Notes under the pieces: generated by a model
Databases searched by the model: none
The model's input: only the letters and a program-made list of their open reading frames with translations
Told to the model about the DNA's origin: nothing
Position numbers and translations under genes: made by a program
In this document: positions 22,727 to 34,200 of the stretch, piece by piece
Layout of the letters: the number at the start of each line of letters is the position of its first letter
How positions within the stretch are numbered: the stretch's first letter is position 1
NCBI RefSeq assembly: GCF_028640845.1
Contig: NC_080543.1
Span: forward strand, 4,727,959 to 4,791,958
DNA from: Ahaetulla prasina
Taxonomy: Eukaryota; Chordata; Lepidosauria; Squamata; Colubridae
DNA: 64,000 bases
Reading direction: 5' to 3'

Positions 22727-23052
22727 CAGTGGCGGGATTCATATAATTTAACAATCGGTTCTCTGCCCTAATGATTGGGTGGGCGTGGCCATGGTGGGCG
22801 TGGCCAGGAGCGTGTGACAGGCAGCACTCAGCCTCCTATACCGCCCTGGGAGCAAAAACGGGCCACGGGGTTGGGGATGCGCCACCCCACACCGCGCCGT
22901 GCTCCGTTTTGGGCCTAGGAGGCTTCCCGGCACTTACCTGGCAGCCAAAATGAGGCACATGGGGACTCCTGGAAGGGGAGGGGCAGGGAGGGGAGGGTCC
23001 AACCAGAAATTTAACTACCAGTTTGTCCAAACCGGCTGAATCCCACCCATTG
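22727..23052. mobile_element. hAT-like MITE, GGTGGGATTCA family
   Basis: Begins CAGTGGCGGGATTCAT, ends GCTGAATCCCACCCATTG. It is flanked by ATCCTAGG (22719-22726) and ATCCTAGT (23053-23060), an 8-bp duplication with one change. 23061-23446 has no recognised feature. Confidence 0.85.
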
Positions 23053-23446
23053 ATCCTAGTGTTGGAAGAAAAATCCAGGTCCGGTTCCAAGCCGGAAATA
23101 AAATGGAGGCTGCTTAAAGAAAGAAAAGTCCGTTTATGAATGAGCAGAACCACCAACAGCCTGTGATTCTGGGACAGCTGACAAAATGGAGTTGAGAGTG
23201 GGTGTGTTTTTTAATACCTTCTTGATCCTTACGGGGTCATGTAGGGTTCATTAGTGGCTCTATAGGCAAAAGGGGGAAATGCAAATCCTGGGTGTTTGTC
23301 TGAGCTGATCTTGTCAACCTCTGGCTTGCTTAATTGTGTCCATTTATCTGGAGTATCCCTCTGACTCAGTCTTTCTGAATGGATGACCAAACCTGACTTT
23401 CTAACAGCTGGCCTCCTCCGTGTCGGCTTGGGGCAGGGAGACTGAG

Positions 23447-24537
23447 TGTTGTGTCTGCGCCCCCCAAGCCGGGCCCCCTGCCAGAAAGTTACTTGGAAAG
23501 TGAGGGGGAAGGGCCATCAGGACTTACTTCGGGAGCACCGGCTTCCCTGGCTCAGTCCAGGAGCCAGAGGCAGGACAGGTGGAGGAGATAACGAGGCCTC
23601 CTGTTGTGTCTTGCCTGCTCTCACCGCAGCCGGGGTCTGCTTATCTGCTTCCGAACGCTGAAGAATGTCCTCCCGGCCCCAGCCCTGGCTCCATGCCCAG
23701 ACAGGCTGAGGAGGGGGCATCTCCCGGCCCCAGCCCTGGCTCCATGCCCAAGCAGGCTGCAGAGGAGGGAGCATCCCCCGGCCCCAGCCCTGGCTCCATG
23801 CCCAGGCAAACGGAGCAGCTAGACCCCTCCCCCTCCTCCACAGCATGTGAGCCTGAGGAAAGTTTATTTCCAACAGCTGCTGATTGGAGTGGCCCTCGCA
23901 TCAGAAGACTGGATAGGCGGAGGCAACAGAAGGAAGGGAGGGGCAGGCCTTAATGAGTGCTGAGTCATGGAGTCACACCCCATGGCCTATATAAAGGATC
24001 TGCTTTCTGGCAGTCTCTGAGTCAGGCAAATTTGAACTTATCTTGCTGAAGTCACTTTCTGGTCTCCTGCCTGCTCTGAGGACTTTGCTAGGACTTTGGG
24101 CAGAGCTGCAGAGGCAAGCCTGATTCGGATTTCCCTGACCCGGCCGTCAGCGGAGGAGTGGGACACGACACCTCCGTCCCCTGACTCTCCCCCCCCAGGT
24201 CACGCCTCTAGACCCAGCTGATGGCAATCAGGCCTGGCTGGACCCTAGGTTTTGTAGGCAGAAAAGGCGGGAACAACAGAAGCAGGGGTGGGGCAGGCCT
24301 AGGAAGTGCTGAGTCATGGAGCCACACCCCACAGGATATAAAAGCAGCAAGGGCTGCTATGCCTCTTCATAGCAGGCAAATCAACTGCTTGACTAGAGCT
24401 GAAGTAGTGTTTGTTGACTCATCGGCATCAAGGGAGATAACAGAGTCACTTGGCAGACGCTCGCTAGTTTGCTGCCAGAGCTGATAGTTGCCGGCTAATT
24501 AAGTCATCGCTCGGACTGAGGCGAGGGGGACAGAACA
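23447..24537 (+). mobile_element. solo LTR, type B, interrupted by a type A LTR
   Basis: Starts TGTTGTGTCTGCGCC, ends GGGGGACAGAACA. Outside the nested insert it aligns with the uninterrupted copy at 48433-48961. It has TGCTGAGTCA at 24307-24316 and a TATA box (GATATAAAAG) at about 24333. Flanking 5-mers (CTGAG, TTGGG) no longer match well. Confidence 0.88.
23602..24170 (+). mobile_element. solo LTR, type A, nested in type B LTR
   Basis: 569 bp, TG...CA ends, flanked by CCTCC at 23597-23601 and 24171-24175. Inside, at 23670-23815, are about 2.5 copies of a 66-bp direct repeat (CCCCGGCCCCAGCCCTGGCT). It has TGCTGAGTCA at 23958-23967 and TATA box CTATATAAAGG at about 23987. No coding region is attached. 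Confidence 0.92.
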
Positions 24538-24649
24538 TTGGGTTAGGTTTCTGCCTCCCTTAAGATTTTTCCCCCCATTTCTTCTTTAGGGGAAATAGTC
24601 TATCCTGCCTTTTTAATATCCTACTATATTTTAATAAGAGCAGGGGGAG

Positions 24650-24885
24650 GGGGCTGCGTGAGGCCCCCTGTGCCCCATTTTCAGCCTGGACTGCCTCCTG
24701 CAGCACCTTGCCGACCAAAACAGGGCACAGAAATCCTTAGGGGGGCAACGCACACCCTGGTTTGGCCGGCAGAGTTCTGCAGGAGGGATCCATCCCGTCT
24801 CCCCTCCCTCTCCGCCTGGCCCACGGCGGCAACTACAGTGCCGATCCGGCCCTTTGAACTAATCCAGTTTGACACCCCTGCTTTG
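24650..24885. mobile_element. hAT-like element fragment
   Basis: The right half of the family seen at 19068, ending AATCCAGTTTGACACCCCTG. 24886-25300 has a G-run and no recognised feature. Confidence 0.6.
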
Positions 24886-25305
24886 TGGGGGGGGGGGGGT
24901 CCCAAGACCCAATCTACTAACCGACCAGCTGGTTAGCATTTCTGCTAATGAGTCTCTCTACAGCAGATGCCAAACACGTAAGAAAATGCAAACTTTCGTC
25001 AATATTCCCAATAGGCTCTGCTTTTACCGGTTTCTGTGCTCCAGCGATTTCTTCCACCGTTTGATCGCGGTGGGTTGATCAAAGGAGGGACATGCCCCGG
25101 CTTGTTCTTTCGCTCACAAATTAATGCCTTAGTCAAGCAAGTCCCTTTGTCATTTGCAAAAACCAAAACACACCGTCCAACAGATGGGAAAAATTAAAAA
25201 GCAAAACTTAAAAAGTACCTGAATGGCCCTTTCACATCTCATCTTCCTTTCTAAACCCTGCCTAGAAATTATGGATTTATTTTAATGTCTTCCAGGCAGA
25301 GACAG

Positions 25306-25920
25306 TAGAATAGAATAGAATAGAATAGAATAGAATAGAATAGAATAGAATAGAATAGAATAGAATAGAATAGAATTTTTATTGGCCAAGTGTGATTGGA
25401 CACACAAGGAATTTGTCTTGGTGCATATGCTCTCAGTGTACATAAAAGAAAAGATACGTTCATCAAGGTACAACATTTACAACACAATTGATGGTCAATA
25501 TATCAATATAAATCATAAGGATTGCCAGCAACAAAGTCGCAGTCATACAGTCATAAGTGGAAAGAGATGGGTGATGGGAACGATGAGAAGATAATAGTAG
25601 TGCAGATTTAGTAAATAGTTTGACAGTGTTGAAGGAATTATTTGTTTAGCAGAGTGATGGCGTTCGGAGAAAAAACTGTTCTTGTGTCTAGTTGTTCTGG
25701 TGTGCAGTGCTCTATAGCGTCGTTTTGAGGGTAGGAGTTGAAACAGTTTATGTCCTGGATGCGAGGGATCTGTAAATATTTTCACGGCCCTCTTCTTGAT
25801 TCATGCAGTATACAGGTCCTCAATGGAAGGCAGGTTGGTAGCCATTGTTTTTTCTGCAGTTCTAATGATCCTCTGAAGTCTGTGATTATCCTCTGAAGTA
25901 TATGAAGCCCATGCAGAGGT
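25306..25920 (-). mobile_element. L3-type LINE 3' end with AATAG array
   Basis: Fourteen AATAG units (25306-25376), then a long inverted L3 3' UTR and the ORF2 end ([22 protein letters not shown] region). Confidence 0.9.
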
Positions 25921-25931
25921 TTTAATGTAGA

Positions 25932-26440
25932 CCAGGGGTATCAAAGTCAAGGCCCGCGGGCCGGATCTGGCCCACGATGTGGTCGGATCCGGCCCGCGCG
26001 GCTATCCTGGAAATGGAAAGGGGACGGCCCGCGTTGCTTCGGCCCATCCCATCCCAGTGGGCACACATGTGCGCAGGAGGTGGTGGGCACATGCATGCAC
26101 AGGCCCAGCCCATGCCATCCCGGCGGGCACATATGTACACAGGAGGAAGCAGATGTACACATGAATGCTGGGATGGGGTGGGCTCTATCTATGTATGTGC
26201 AAGCCCGCCACCTCCTGTGCGCATGTCTGCCTGCCAGGTTGGCATGGGCCAGGCGAAGCGACGGGTGTGCCCACCTCCTCCTGCACACATGCACGCCCAC
26301 CAGGTTGCGATGGGCCATGCCGAAGCGACGCGGGCCAGTCCCTTACCGTTTCCAGGATGGCCACACGAACAGGATCCGACCACACTGTGGGCCGGATCCA
26401 GCCCGCGAGCCTTGAGTTTGACACCCTCACCGTAGAGATT
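25932..26440. mobile_element. hAT-like non-autonomous element with internal repeats
   Basis: Begins CAGGGGTATCAAAGTCAAGG, ends GAGCCTTGAGTTTGACACCC. The interior repeats a GC-rich unit (GGCACACATGTGCGCAGGAG) about four times. Confidence 0.75.
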
Positions 26441-26460
26441 ACCAACCAACTCACAGGAGA

Positions 26461-27046
26461 TGTCATGTCCCATTCCTCCTCCGACGGCCGGGTCTGGGAA
26501 GTCTGTATCAAGCGTGGCCACGAAGCCTCTGCATCTTTGCCAAATTCCTGTCAAGAGTTCTCAGGGCAGGCAGGAATCCAAGGTGTGACTTCAGCAACCA
26601 GATTAGACTTTGCCTGACTCAAGGAATGCCAGAAAGCAAATCCTTTATATAGGCCATGGGGTGTGGCTCCATGACTCAGCACTTATCCAGGCCTGCCCCT
26701 CCCTTCCTTTTGCTGACGTCGCCTCTCCATTCTCGGGAAGCGGGGATCCGTCCACGGTGTCTTTCTGTCCTCCTGATCTGCTGCCGGCAATTCTAGCACG
26801 TGGCTGGCTTCGTGCTCACACGCTGTAGGAGGGAGGTTTGTTTGCTCATTCTGTCCGGGCATGGTGCCAGGGCTGGGGGCTGGAGGCATGCCAGGCCATT
26901 TGTCTTGCTCAGTCTGTCTGGGCATGGTGCCAGGACTGGGGGCTGGAGGAATGCCAGGCCATTCGTCTTCATTATCAGTCTCTGGCTGAGATAGCAGGAG
27001 ATGGGAGGGGCCTGGCTGCGGAGAGGGGGGCGGGCGAGGCACAACG
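26461..27046 (-). mobile_element. solo LTR, type A-like, minus strand
   Basis: Inverted copy: the left end TGTCATGTCCCATTC is the complement of the LTR 3' end, and the right end GGGCGAGGCACAAC is the complement of its 5' end. It has the inverted TATA TTTATATAGGCC (26642-26653) and TGACTCAGCA (26670-26679). Direct repeats at 26855-26965 match those in 23670-23815. Confidence 0.82.
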
Positions 27047-27084
27047 GGATTGCTGTTATGAAGAAGACAGAGGAGGAACAGAGA

Positions 27085-27355
27085 TGGCATTCAGCTGGTT
27101 CAGACTGGTTCAGGCGAACCGGTAGTGGCCACCTGCCCGGATGCAATCCCATCCTATATCGCTGTGTTTTTGACGCCGCACGCATGTGAGGACGCCGCGC
27201 GAGAGCGAATTGCCGTGTTGTTTGACATGCACGCATCTGCAGACAGCGCGCAGGAGCGAATTACCGTGTTTTGTGACGCCGCTCGTATGCGCGGATGGCG
27301 CGCGCTGACATTTCCGGTGCTGGGTGAATTGGTTGCTAGAGTATGTGAAGCCCAC
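27085..27355. mobile_element. degraded hAT-like MITE, GC-rich interior
   Basis: GGTTCAGGCGAACCGGTAG marks the family. The interior has CGCGCGAGAGCGAATT-type repeats. 27356-27944 holds no recognised feature. Confidence 0.5.
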
Positions 27356-27944
27356 TTCTAAAGAGGTAGATGTGTTGAATAGGTTCATCATCACCATGAG
27401 TTGTTTGTAAAAATAATAAAAAGTCAGGGTACAAATAAATAGATAAACTGCATCAGGCTGTCCTTTTTTTAGAAGCGGGATAAAAACTGAAAAACGAGGA
27501 GGCCTGTACAAAACTCCTGCATCCCATAATATTACTGCCAAGAGAATACATGCTCTTCCAACGAAGCATTCATCGTAAATCTCAAGAGGAAAATCTCCTT
27601 GGTGCGGAATCCTCCTTCTACTTCATATCTCCAATCACCGTTGGGGGGAAAAGGGCCAGCTTTTTAGAGAGCAAAAGGTGACTTGTAAAGTCATTTTTCC
27701 AGAATTATTTTCTTTCAGTTATTTTCTTTAAAAACAAACAAACAATAACTAAACGAGGACATCCATCAAACAGACGGTCCCTGAACGTTGTGGTTTTTCT
27801 GCATCGTGGTGTCCCTAACTTTGGACAATTCCACTCGAGAATTTGGTAAGTGGATTCCTGCCCTGTCAATTGCGACCATCCGAATAGCTTTTCCAAGTTT
27901 GGCTTTGGAAAGAGAGAATCAACTATTTCATTATTATTTCTTTT

Positions 27945-28220
27945 ATTCATTAAACATGAAACTCAGTCAACTGGACATTTAACAATGCATCACAAATACC
28001 ATTGACTGGTGCTAATGGTTGATACGGGTTGCTGCCAGCATCCTAGGTATCTACCAAGTACCTTCTTAAAATATATGTTGTTCTGAGTAGCGCAGTTCTT
28101 TTGCAGGAAGCTGCAATTTCTTGATGTGTTTTGTAAAATTCTTGGACATGGTACCAAGTGCCCTGATGACAATGGGTATAATATATCATCCATAATATGT
28201 ACGTTTCGATGGCCAGGTTG
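27945..28220 (-). mobile_element. RLE-type LINE 3' end (R4-like)
   Basis: Matches 36385-36700: ACCATTGACTGGTGCTAATG and GCATCCTAGGTATCTACCAA, then the inverted [15 protein letters not shown] segment. It is cut off by the TTC array. Confidence 0.75.
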
Positions 28221-28223
28221 TGC

Positions 28224-28224
<1 letters not shown>

Positions 28225-28255
<31 letters not shown>

Positions 28256-28410
28256 CTTCTTCTTCTTCTTCTTCTTCTTCTTCTTCTTCTTCTTCTTCTT
28301 CTTCTTCTTCTTCTTCTTCTTCTTCTTCTTCTTCTTCTTCTTCTTCTTCTTCTTCTTCTTCCTTCTTCTCCTCCTTCTTCTTCTTCTTCTCCTCCTCCTC
28401 CTTCTCCTTC

Positions 28411-28471
<61 letters not shown>

Positions 28472-28472
28472 A
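28225..28472. repeat. (TTC)n and (TTA)n arrays
   Basis: About 45 TTC units (GAA on the other strand), then CTCCTC/TTCTCC variants and about 20 TTA units. Open frames here are repeat by-products. 28473-28685 has no recognised feature. Confidence 0.97.
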
Positions 28473-28685
28473 ATTCCAAATCATTGTAAACATCTCACTT
28501 GACTTGAGAAAGCTGCTTGATTTCAAGCAATATTTGGAAGTCGAGGCTTCCTTATCTGGACCGCTTGCTAGAGAGAGAATTTGAACTGTTGAAGGCTTTG
28601 ATATATTTGAGGAAAAATTACTTTCCCTTATTATTCAGTTCTTCAAATCTCTCTTCCATCCGTCCACACATCTCCGTAAAACAAA

Positions 28686-28945
28686 CCTCTGGTGGCTCAA
28701 CAGACTAATGCAGTCTGTTATTAACAGCAGCTGCTTGCAATTACTGCAGGTTCAAGCCCCACCAGGCCCAAGGTTGACTCAGCCTTCCATCCTTTATAAG
28801 GTAGGTAAAATGAGGACCCAGATTGTTGGGGGCAATAAAAGTTGACTTTGCATATAATATACAAATGGATGAAGACTATTGCTTGACATAGTGTAAGCTG
28901 CCCTGAGTCTTCGGAGAAGGGCGGGATATAAATGCAAATTTTTTT
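28686..28945 (+). mobile_element. tRNA-derived SINE with L2-like 3' end
   Basis: Full-length head to tail: GGTGGCTCAACAGACTAATG (A-box region), GGTTCAAGCCCCA (B-box), the conserved core, and 3' end TCTTCGGAGAAGGGCGGGAT. Confidence 0.9.
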
Positions 28946-28985
28946 TAAAAACCAGTTTAGAAATTGAGTCACTCACTGTATTTTA

Positions 28986-29332
28986 TAGCGAGAGAATGAG
29001 AGGGAGAGGGAGGGAGGGAGAAAGAGAGAGAGAGATGAGACAATCTGTGTGTCTCCAGGTAGTCTCTCCAGGTAGTCCTCGACGTATGACCACAATCGAG
29101 CCCCAAATTTCTGTTGTTGTGAGGCATTTGTTAAGTGAAACTCTATCCATCCATCCATCCATCCATCCATCCATCCATCCATCCATCCAGATAGATACCA
29201 TCTTTCCCTGAAAATAAGATCCTGTCTTATATTTTTTTGAATCTTGAAATAAGCGCTTGGCCTTATTGCCTTGCACTCAAAAGCCCAATTGGACTTAATA
29301 TCAGGTGATGTCTTATTTTGGGGGAAACAGGG

Positions 29333-29396
<64 letters not shown>

Positions 29397-29520
29397 TAGA
29401 TAGATCACATGATCATGGGGATACTGCAAAGATCGTAACTGTGAAAAATGGTCATAACTCACTTTTTTCCATTCCATTGTCACTTTGAACGGTCACTAAA
29501 TGAACTGTTATAAGCCTAGG
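28986..29520. repeat. MITE split by microsatellites and a second MITE
   Basis: GA-rich run (28986-29040). Left part of the AGTCCTCGACTTA-type MITE (29066-29140). About 12 ATCC units (29140-29190). A short element with AAAATAAGATCCTGTCTTAT and GATGTCTTATTTTGGGGGAA ends (29193-29330). GATA/GACA units (29333-29405). Then the right end of the first MITE (29406-29520). Confidence 0.75.
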
Positions 29521-29524
29521 ACCG

Positions 29525-29925
29525 CCTGCTGTTACCACACGCCTCCCACAGACCCGTACGCTCCCATAGAGAGGGACTTCTCAGGGTGCCGTCCGCCAAA
29601 CAATGTCGGCTGGCGGCCCCCAGGGGAAGGGGCTTCTCTGGGGGGGCTGCTTCCCCGGGTTTACGCCAAATACCTGACCTTGGACTTTCCGTGTGAACTG
29701 AAGACACATCTTTTCATTCTTTAATGTTAAATTTATTAATTTTAAACAGGGTTTTAGTATGGTAAATTTTAATCATTGGGCTAATTTAAATAAGTTTTTT
29801 AAATTGTATTTTAAACTTGTATATTATATTGTTGGTTTTATTATGCCTGTACACCGCCCTGAGTCCTTCGGGAGAAGGGCGGTATAAAAATTAAATAAAA
29901 TAAATGAATAAATAAAATAAATAAT
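29525..29925 (+). mobile_element. L2-type LINE 3' end
   Basis: Same 3' region as 19563-20010: GGGACTTCTCAGGGTGCCGT, then the CCGCCCTGAGTCCTTCGGG hairpin and AAAT-like tail. Confidence 0.85.
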
Positions 29926-30420
29926 AGGACTAGCCATAGCAATAGCCCTTAGACTTATATACAGGGGTGAAATCCAGCAGGTTCTGACAGGCTCTGGAGA
30001 ACCGGTAGCGGAAATTTTGAGTAGTTCGGAGATTCGGCAAATACCTACCTCTGGCTGGCCCCAAAGTGGGGAGGGAATGGGGATTTTGCAGTATCCTTCC
30101 CCCTGGAGTGGGGTGGGAATGGAGATTTTGCAGTATCCTTCCCTTGCCACGCCCACCAAGCCACGCCCACAGAACCAGTAGTAAAAAAAAATTGGATTTC
30201 ACCACTGCTTATATGCCATTTCACAGGGCTTTTCCAGCCCTCTCTAAGCGGTTGACAGAGTCAGCCACTTGCCCCCCAACAATCTGGGTCCTCGTTTTAC
30301 CCACCTCGGAAGGATGGAAGGCTGAGTCCACCTTGAGCCTGGTGAGATTCGAACTGCCAAACTGCTGGCAATCGGCAGAAGTAGCCTGCAGTACCGCATT
30401 CCAACCACTGCGCCACCTCT
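29926..30420 (-). mobile_element. tRNA-derived SINE split by a hAT MITE
   Basis: The two halves rejoin to match 2056-2298: CAATAGCCCTTAGACTTATA, then AGGGCTTTTCCAGCCC, and the inverted tRNA-like head at 30345-30420. It lies 120 bp before the start codon of the cyclase gene. Confidence 0.85.
29962..30207. mobile_element. hAT-like MITE, ACCGGT family
   Basis: 246 bp. Begins CAGGGGTGAAATCCAGC, ends TTGGATTTCACCACTG. Flanks are CTTATATA (29954-29961) and CTTATATG (30208-30215). Confidence 0.88.
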
Positions 30421-30542
30421 TGTACTTACAACTGACTCATCCAATGCGAATCTCTCAGTCCCGTCTTTTAACCTCTTCTCTCCTTCAACAGGTTGGTCAT
30501 CCCCTATTTATGGTTGTCTTGGCCTCCTGAGCTGGGAATGCA

Positions 30543-31239
30543 ATGGCTGATAAGCTTGTCTTCTCCTCGTATGTCAGGTGGCCCTCTTGGATCTTCTTGA
30601 ACCTTCACAGGGTTATTATCTTCTTAGGGATGGTCCTGACACTTTCTCCAGCCTGTTGCCCGGCCCTTAAGATCGGTCTGATAGGACCTTGGTCCTGTGA
30701 CTCCTACTTCTCCAATGCCCTGCCTGAAGTTGCCGCTCAACTAGCGATGGAGAGGATCAGGAAGGATCCTTCCCTCGCCGCGGTCCATCCGCTGGATTAT
30801 GTATTGTTTGAGGAAGATCTCCAGACTTGGAAAGCAATGGCTAGGTTCGTTGACTCCCCCAAGAATCAGTCAGCATTCATAGGACCGCTGAATCCTAGCT
30901 ATTGTGAGGTTGCCTCGTTGCTAGCTCAAGTTTGGAACCAACCCATGTTATCTTGGACCTGTCTAAACGATGACCTGGAGAAGCCAATTCACCAACCGTG
31001 GTTTATCAGAACTTTGCCTTCACCGGTTACTGTCCTCCTCAACATCTTGAGATATTTTAACTGGGCTCATGTCGGCATCATCTCTTCCAAGGGGGACTTT
31101 TGGATGGACACAGCCCAGAAGCTGGCTAGCATTCTCAAAAGCCACGGGCTACCTGTGGTTCTTGTTACCTCCACCGGGATAGAAACAGAAAAAGTAGAAG
31201 AGGCTTGGACCAAGATAGAAGCTTCTGGAAACATCAAAG
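30543..31239 (+). CDS. guanylyl cyclase exon 1: leader and N-terminal ligand-binding lobe
   Basis: Residues 1-232 plus one base. The ATG at 30543 has an acceptable context (purine at -3... G at +4) and is followed by a 24-residue polar or aromatic N-terminus, then a hydrophobic run that should act as signal peptide or anchor. Family landmarks are KIGLIGPW near residue 43, [10 protein letters not shown] (112-121) and LSWTC (136-140). An N-glycosylation sequon NQS is at 108-110. It ends at AAAG before a GTAAGT donor at 31240, leaving phase 1. A pyrimidine tract and CAG at about 30476-30491 could be the acceptor of a 5'-UTR exon, which would make 30492-30542 the last bases of the leader. Confidence 0.88.
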
Positions 31240-34200
31240 GTAAGTGGGAAAGCGATCTGGATGGGAAGTTAGCAAAATGGAGATGGATCAGGTTCCCAAC
31301 CTACATTTCAACGTCTTGGAAAAGCTTTCAAGATTCCATGGAAGCAAATATTTGGAGCTGTAGGGTCCTTGGTGGTCTCTGGGCTTGGTTGTTTTCTTGC
31401 AAATGTTTAATTACCCAACTAGGTAACATCATCAGTGCTAGAAAAGAGTGGGGATATTCTCTCTGGTTATATACTGGTGGCTTGCCCTGTCACTGTTGGT
31501 GGTCCCTTGATTAGGCTGTGTTGATTTTGGTGGTCCCTTGATTAAGCCATGGTTTACTCTTGGGTTGTTTGTCTGAGTTAGTTGTTCCTTGATTGAGGAA
31601 ATTCCTTGATTGTTGGTCTAATATTTTCCTTCCTTCCTTCCTTCCTTCCTTCCTTCCTTCCTTCCTTCCTTCCTTCTCCCTCTTGTTTCTCCCCTCCCTC
31701 TCCTATTTCCTTCCTTCCTTCTTTGCTCTCTTCCTTCCTTCCCCCATTTCCCTCCTCCTTCCCTCCTTCTCGCTCCTATTTCCCCCCTCCCTCTCTTCTT
31801 CCTTCCTTCCTTCCTTCCTTCCTTCCTTCCTTCCTTCCTTCCTTCCTTCCTTCCTTCTCCCCTTGTTTCTCCCTCCTCTCTATTTCCTTCCTTTCTTCTT
31901 TGCTCTCTTCCTTCCTTCCCCATATCCTCCTCCTTCCCTCCTTCTCGCTCCTATTTCCTCCTCCTCCCTCTCTTCTTCCTTCCTTCCTTCCTTCCTTCTC
32001 CCCTTGTTTCTCCCTCCTCTCCTATTTCCTTCCTTTCTTCTTTGCTCTCTTCCTTCCTTCCCCATTTCCTCCTCCTTCCCTCCTTCTCGCTCCTATTTCC
32101 TCCCTCCCTCCCTCTCTTCTTCCTTCCTCCCTTCCTTCCTTCCTTCCTTCTCCCTCTTGTATCTCCCCTCCCTCTCCTATTTCCTTCCTTCCTTCTTTGC
32201 TCTCTTCCTTCCTTCCCCCATTTCCCTCCTCCTTCCCTCCTTCTCGCTCCTATTTCCTCCCTCCCTCCCTCTCTTCTTCCTTCCTTCCTTCCTTCCTTCC
32301 TTCCTTCCTTCCTTCCTTCCTTCCTTTCTTTTCCTCTTCTTTCTTTCGTCTTTGCCTTCCCCTTCTTTCCTTCTTTCTTCCCTCCCTCTGAATGTGTTAA
32401 GAAGTAAGCAGACCAGGTTCGGTAGGGCAAAACTCAGAAAGAAGTTAGAAATGGACTACAGGTAGTCCTCAACTTATACCCATTCGTTGAGTGACCGCTT
32501 GGACTTTTGTAACTGAAAAAAGTGACTTATGACTGTTTTTTTAAAAAAAATTGAATTTATATCCCGCCCTTCTCCGAAGACTCAGGGCGGCTTACACTAT
32601 GTCAAGCAATAGTCTTTATCCATTTGTATATTATAGACAAAGTCAACTTATTGCCCCCAACAATCTGGGTCCTCATTTTACCTACCTTATAAAGGATGGA
32701 AGGCTGAGTCAACCTTGGGCCTGGTGGGACTTGAACCTGCAATAATTGCAAGCAGCTGCTGTTAATAACAGACTGCTTAGTCTGTTGAGCCACCAGAGGC
32801 CCAGTTATGACCCTTTTGCAGCATGCCCATGGTCACATAATAACAATTTAGAGACTTGGCAACTGCTTCGTATTGATGACGGTTGCAGTGATCTCCTTTT
32901 GCGACCTTCTGGGAAGCTGAGTCAGTGGGGCAGCCAGATTTGCTTAACAACCACGTTGCTAACCGAACAACCTCAGTGATTCCCTTAACAACAGTGGCAA
33001 AGAAAGCTCATCAAATGGATCCAAACCCAGTTAACAACCGTCTCGCCTAGCAACAGAAATTGGGGTGCACAATTTATTTATTTATTTATTTATTTATTTA
33101 TCATATTTATATACCGCCCTATCTCCCTACGGACTCAGGGCGGTTTACAGGCAGTTAAAACACATATAAATACAGATTAAAACGACAATTAAAAAACTTA
33201 TTCTAAAGCCCAAATCATTAAAACAGTATAAATAATAAAAAACCCCTTAAAACCAATTACTTTAAAAACCTAATCCAGTCCCGCGCAGATGAATAAGTAT
33301 GTTTTAAGCTCGCGACGAAAGGTTCGGAGATCCGGAAGTTGACGTAGTCCTGGAGGGAGTTCGTTCCAGAGGGTGGGAGCCCCCACAGAGAAGGATTGTG
33401 GTCGTACGTCGAGGACTGCCTGTAACGAATTCAAGTCTCCAACTGATCTTTCAACTTTAATTGTGGGATGGATGCAGTGGTGGGATTCAGCCGGTTTGGG
33501 AAAGCCGGTACTTAAATTGCTGGCTGGCCCCTCCCATTCCCTCCCCGCCCCTTCCAGGAGTCCCTACACACCCTCCCCATGACCCGTTTTTGCTCCCAGG
33601 GCAAAGGTGGGTTTCAGCAGGTTCGGACCAGTTCTGGAGAACTGACAGCGGAAATTTTGAGTAGTTTGGCGAACCGGCAAATACCACCTCTGGCTGGCCC
33701 CGCCCCCATCTATTCTCTGCCTCCCGAGTCCCAGCTGATCGGGAGGAAATGGAGATTTTGCAGTAACCTTCCCCTGCCACGCCCACCAAGCCACGCCCAC
33801 CAAGCCACACCCACAGAACCGGTAGTAAAAAAATTTGAAACACACCACTGTTTCAGGGGAGTGCAGGAAGCCAAGTACTGGCTGTCTCACCAGTGGTGGA
33901 TTTCAATTTTTTTTACTACCGGTTCTGTGAGTGTGGCTTGGTGGGCGTGGCATGGCTTGGTGGGCGTGGCATGGCTTGGTGGGCGTGGCAGGGGAAGGAT
34001 ACTGTAAAATCTCCATTCCCTCCCCAATCAAGGGGAAAGTTACTGCAAAATCCCTATTTCCTCCCAATCAGCTGGGACTCGGGAGGCAGAGAATAGATAG
34101 GGACGGGGCCAGTCAGAATTTTTACTACTGGTTCTGTGGGCGTGGCTTGGTGGGCGTGGCTTGGTGGGCGTGGCAGGGGAAGGATACTGTAAAATCTCCA

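Noticed and set aside
26839..27090. proline-rich open frames in the LTRs
   Set aside because: Arise from GC-rich 66-bp direct repeats within the LTR; no support as genes.
28126..28584. poly-Ser, poly-Leu and poly-Glu open frames
   Set aside because: Products of the TTC/TTA arrays in different frames.
30543..31514. single 323-codon exon ending at 31514
   Set aside because: Family similarity stops at 31239, where a GTAAGT donor occurs; beyond it the frame reads repeat sequence.
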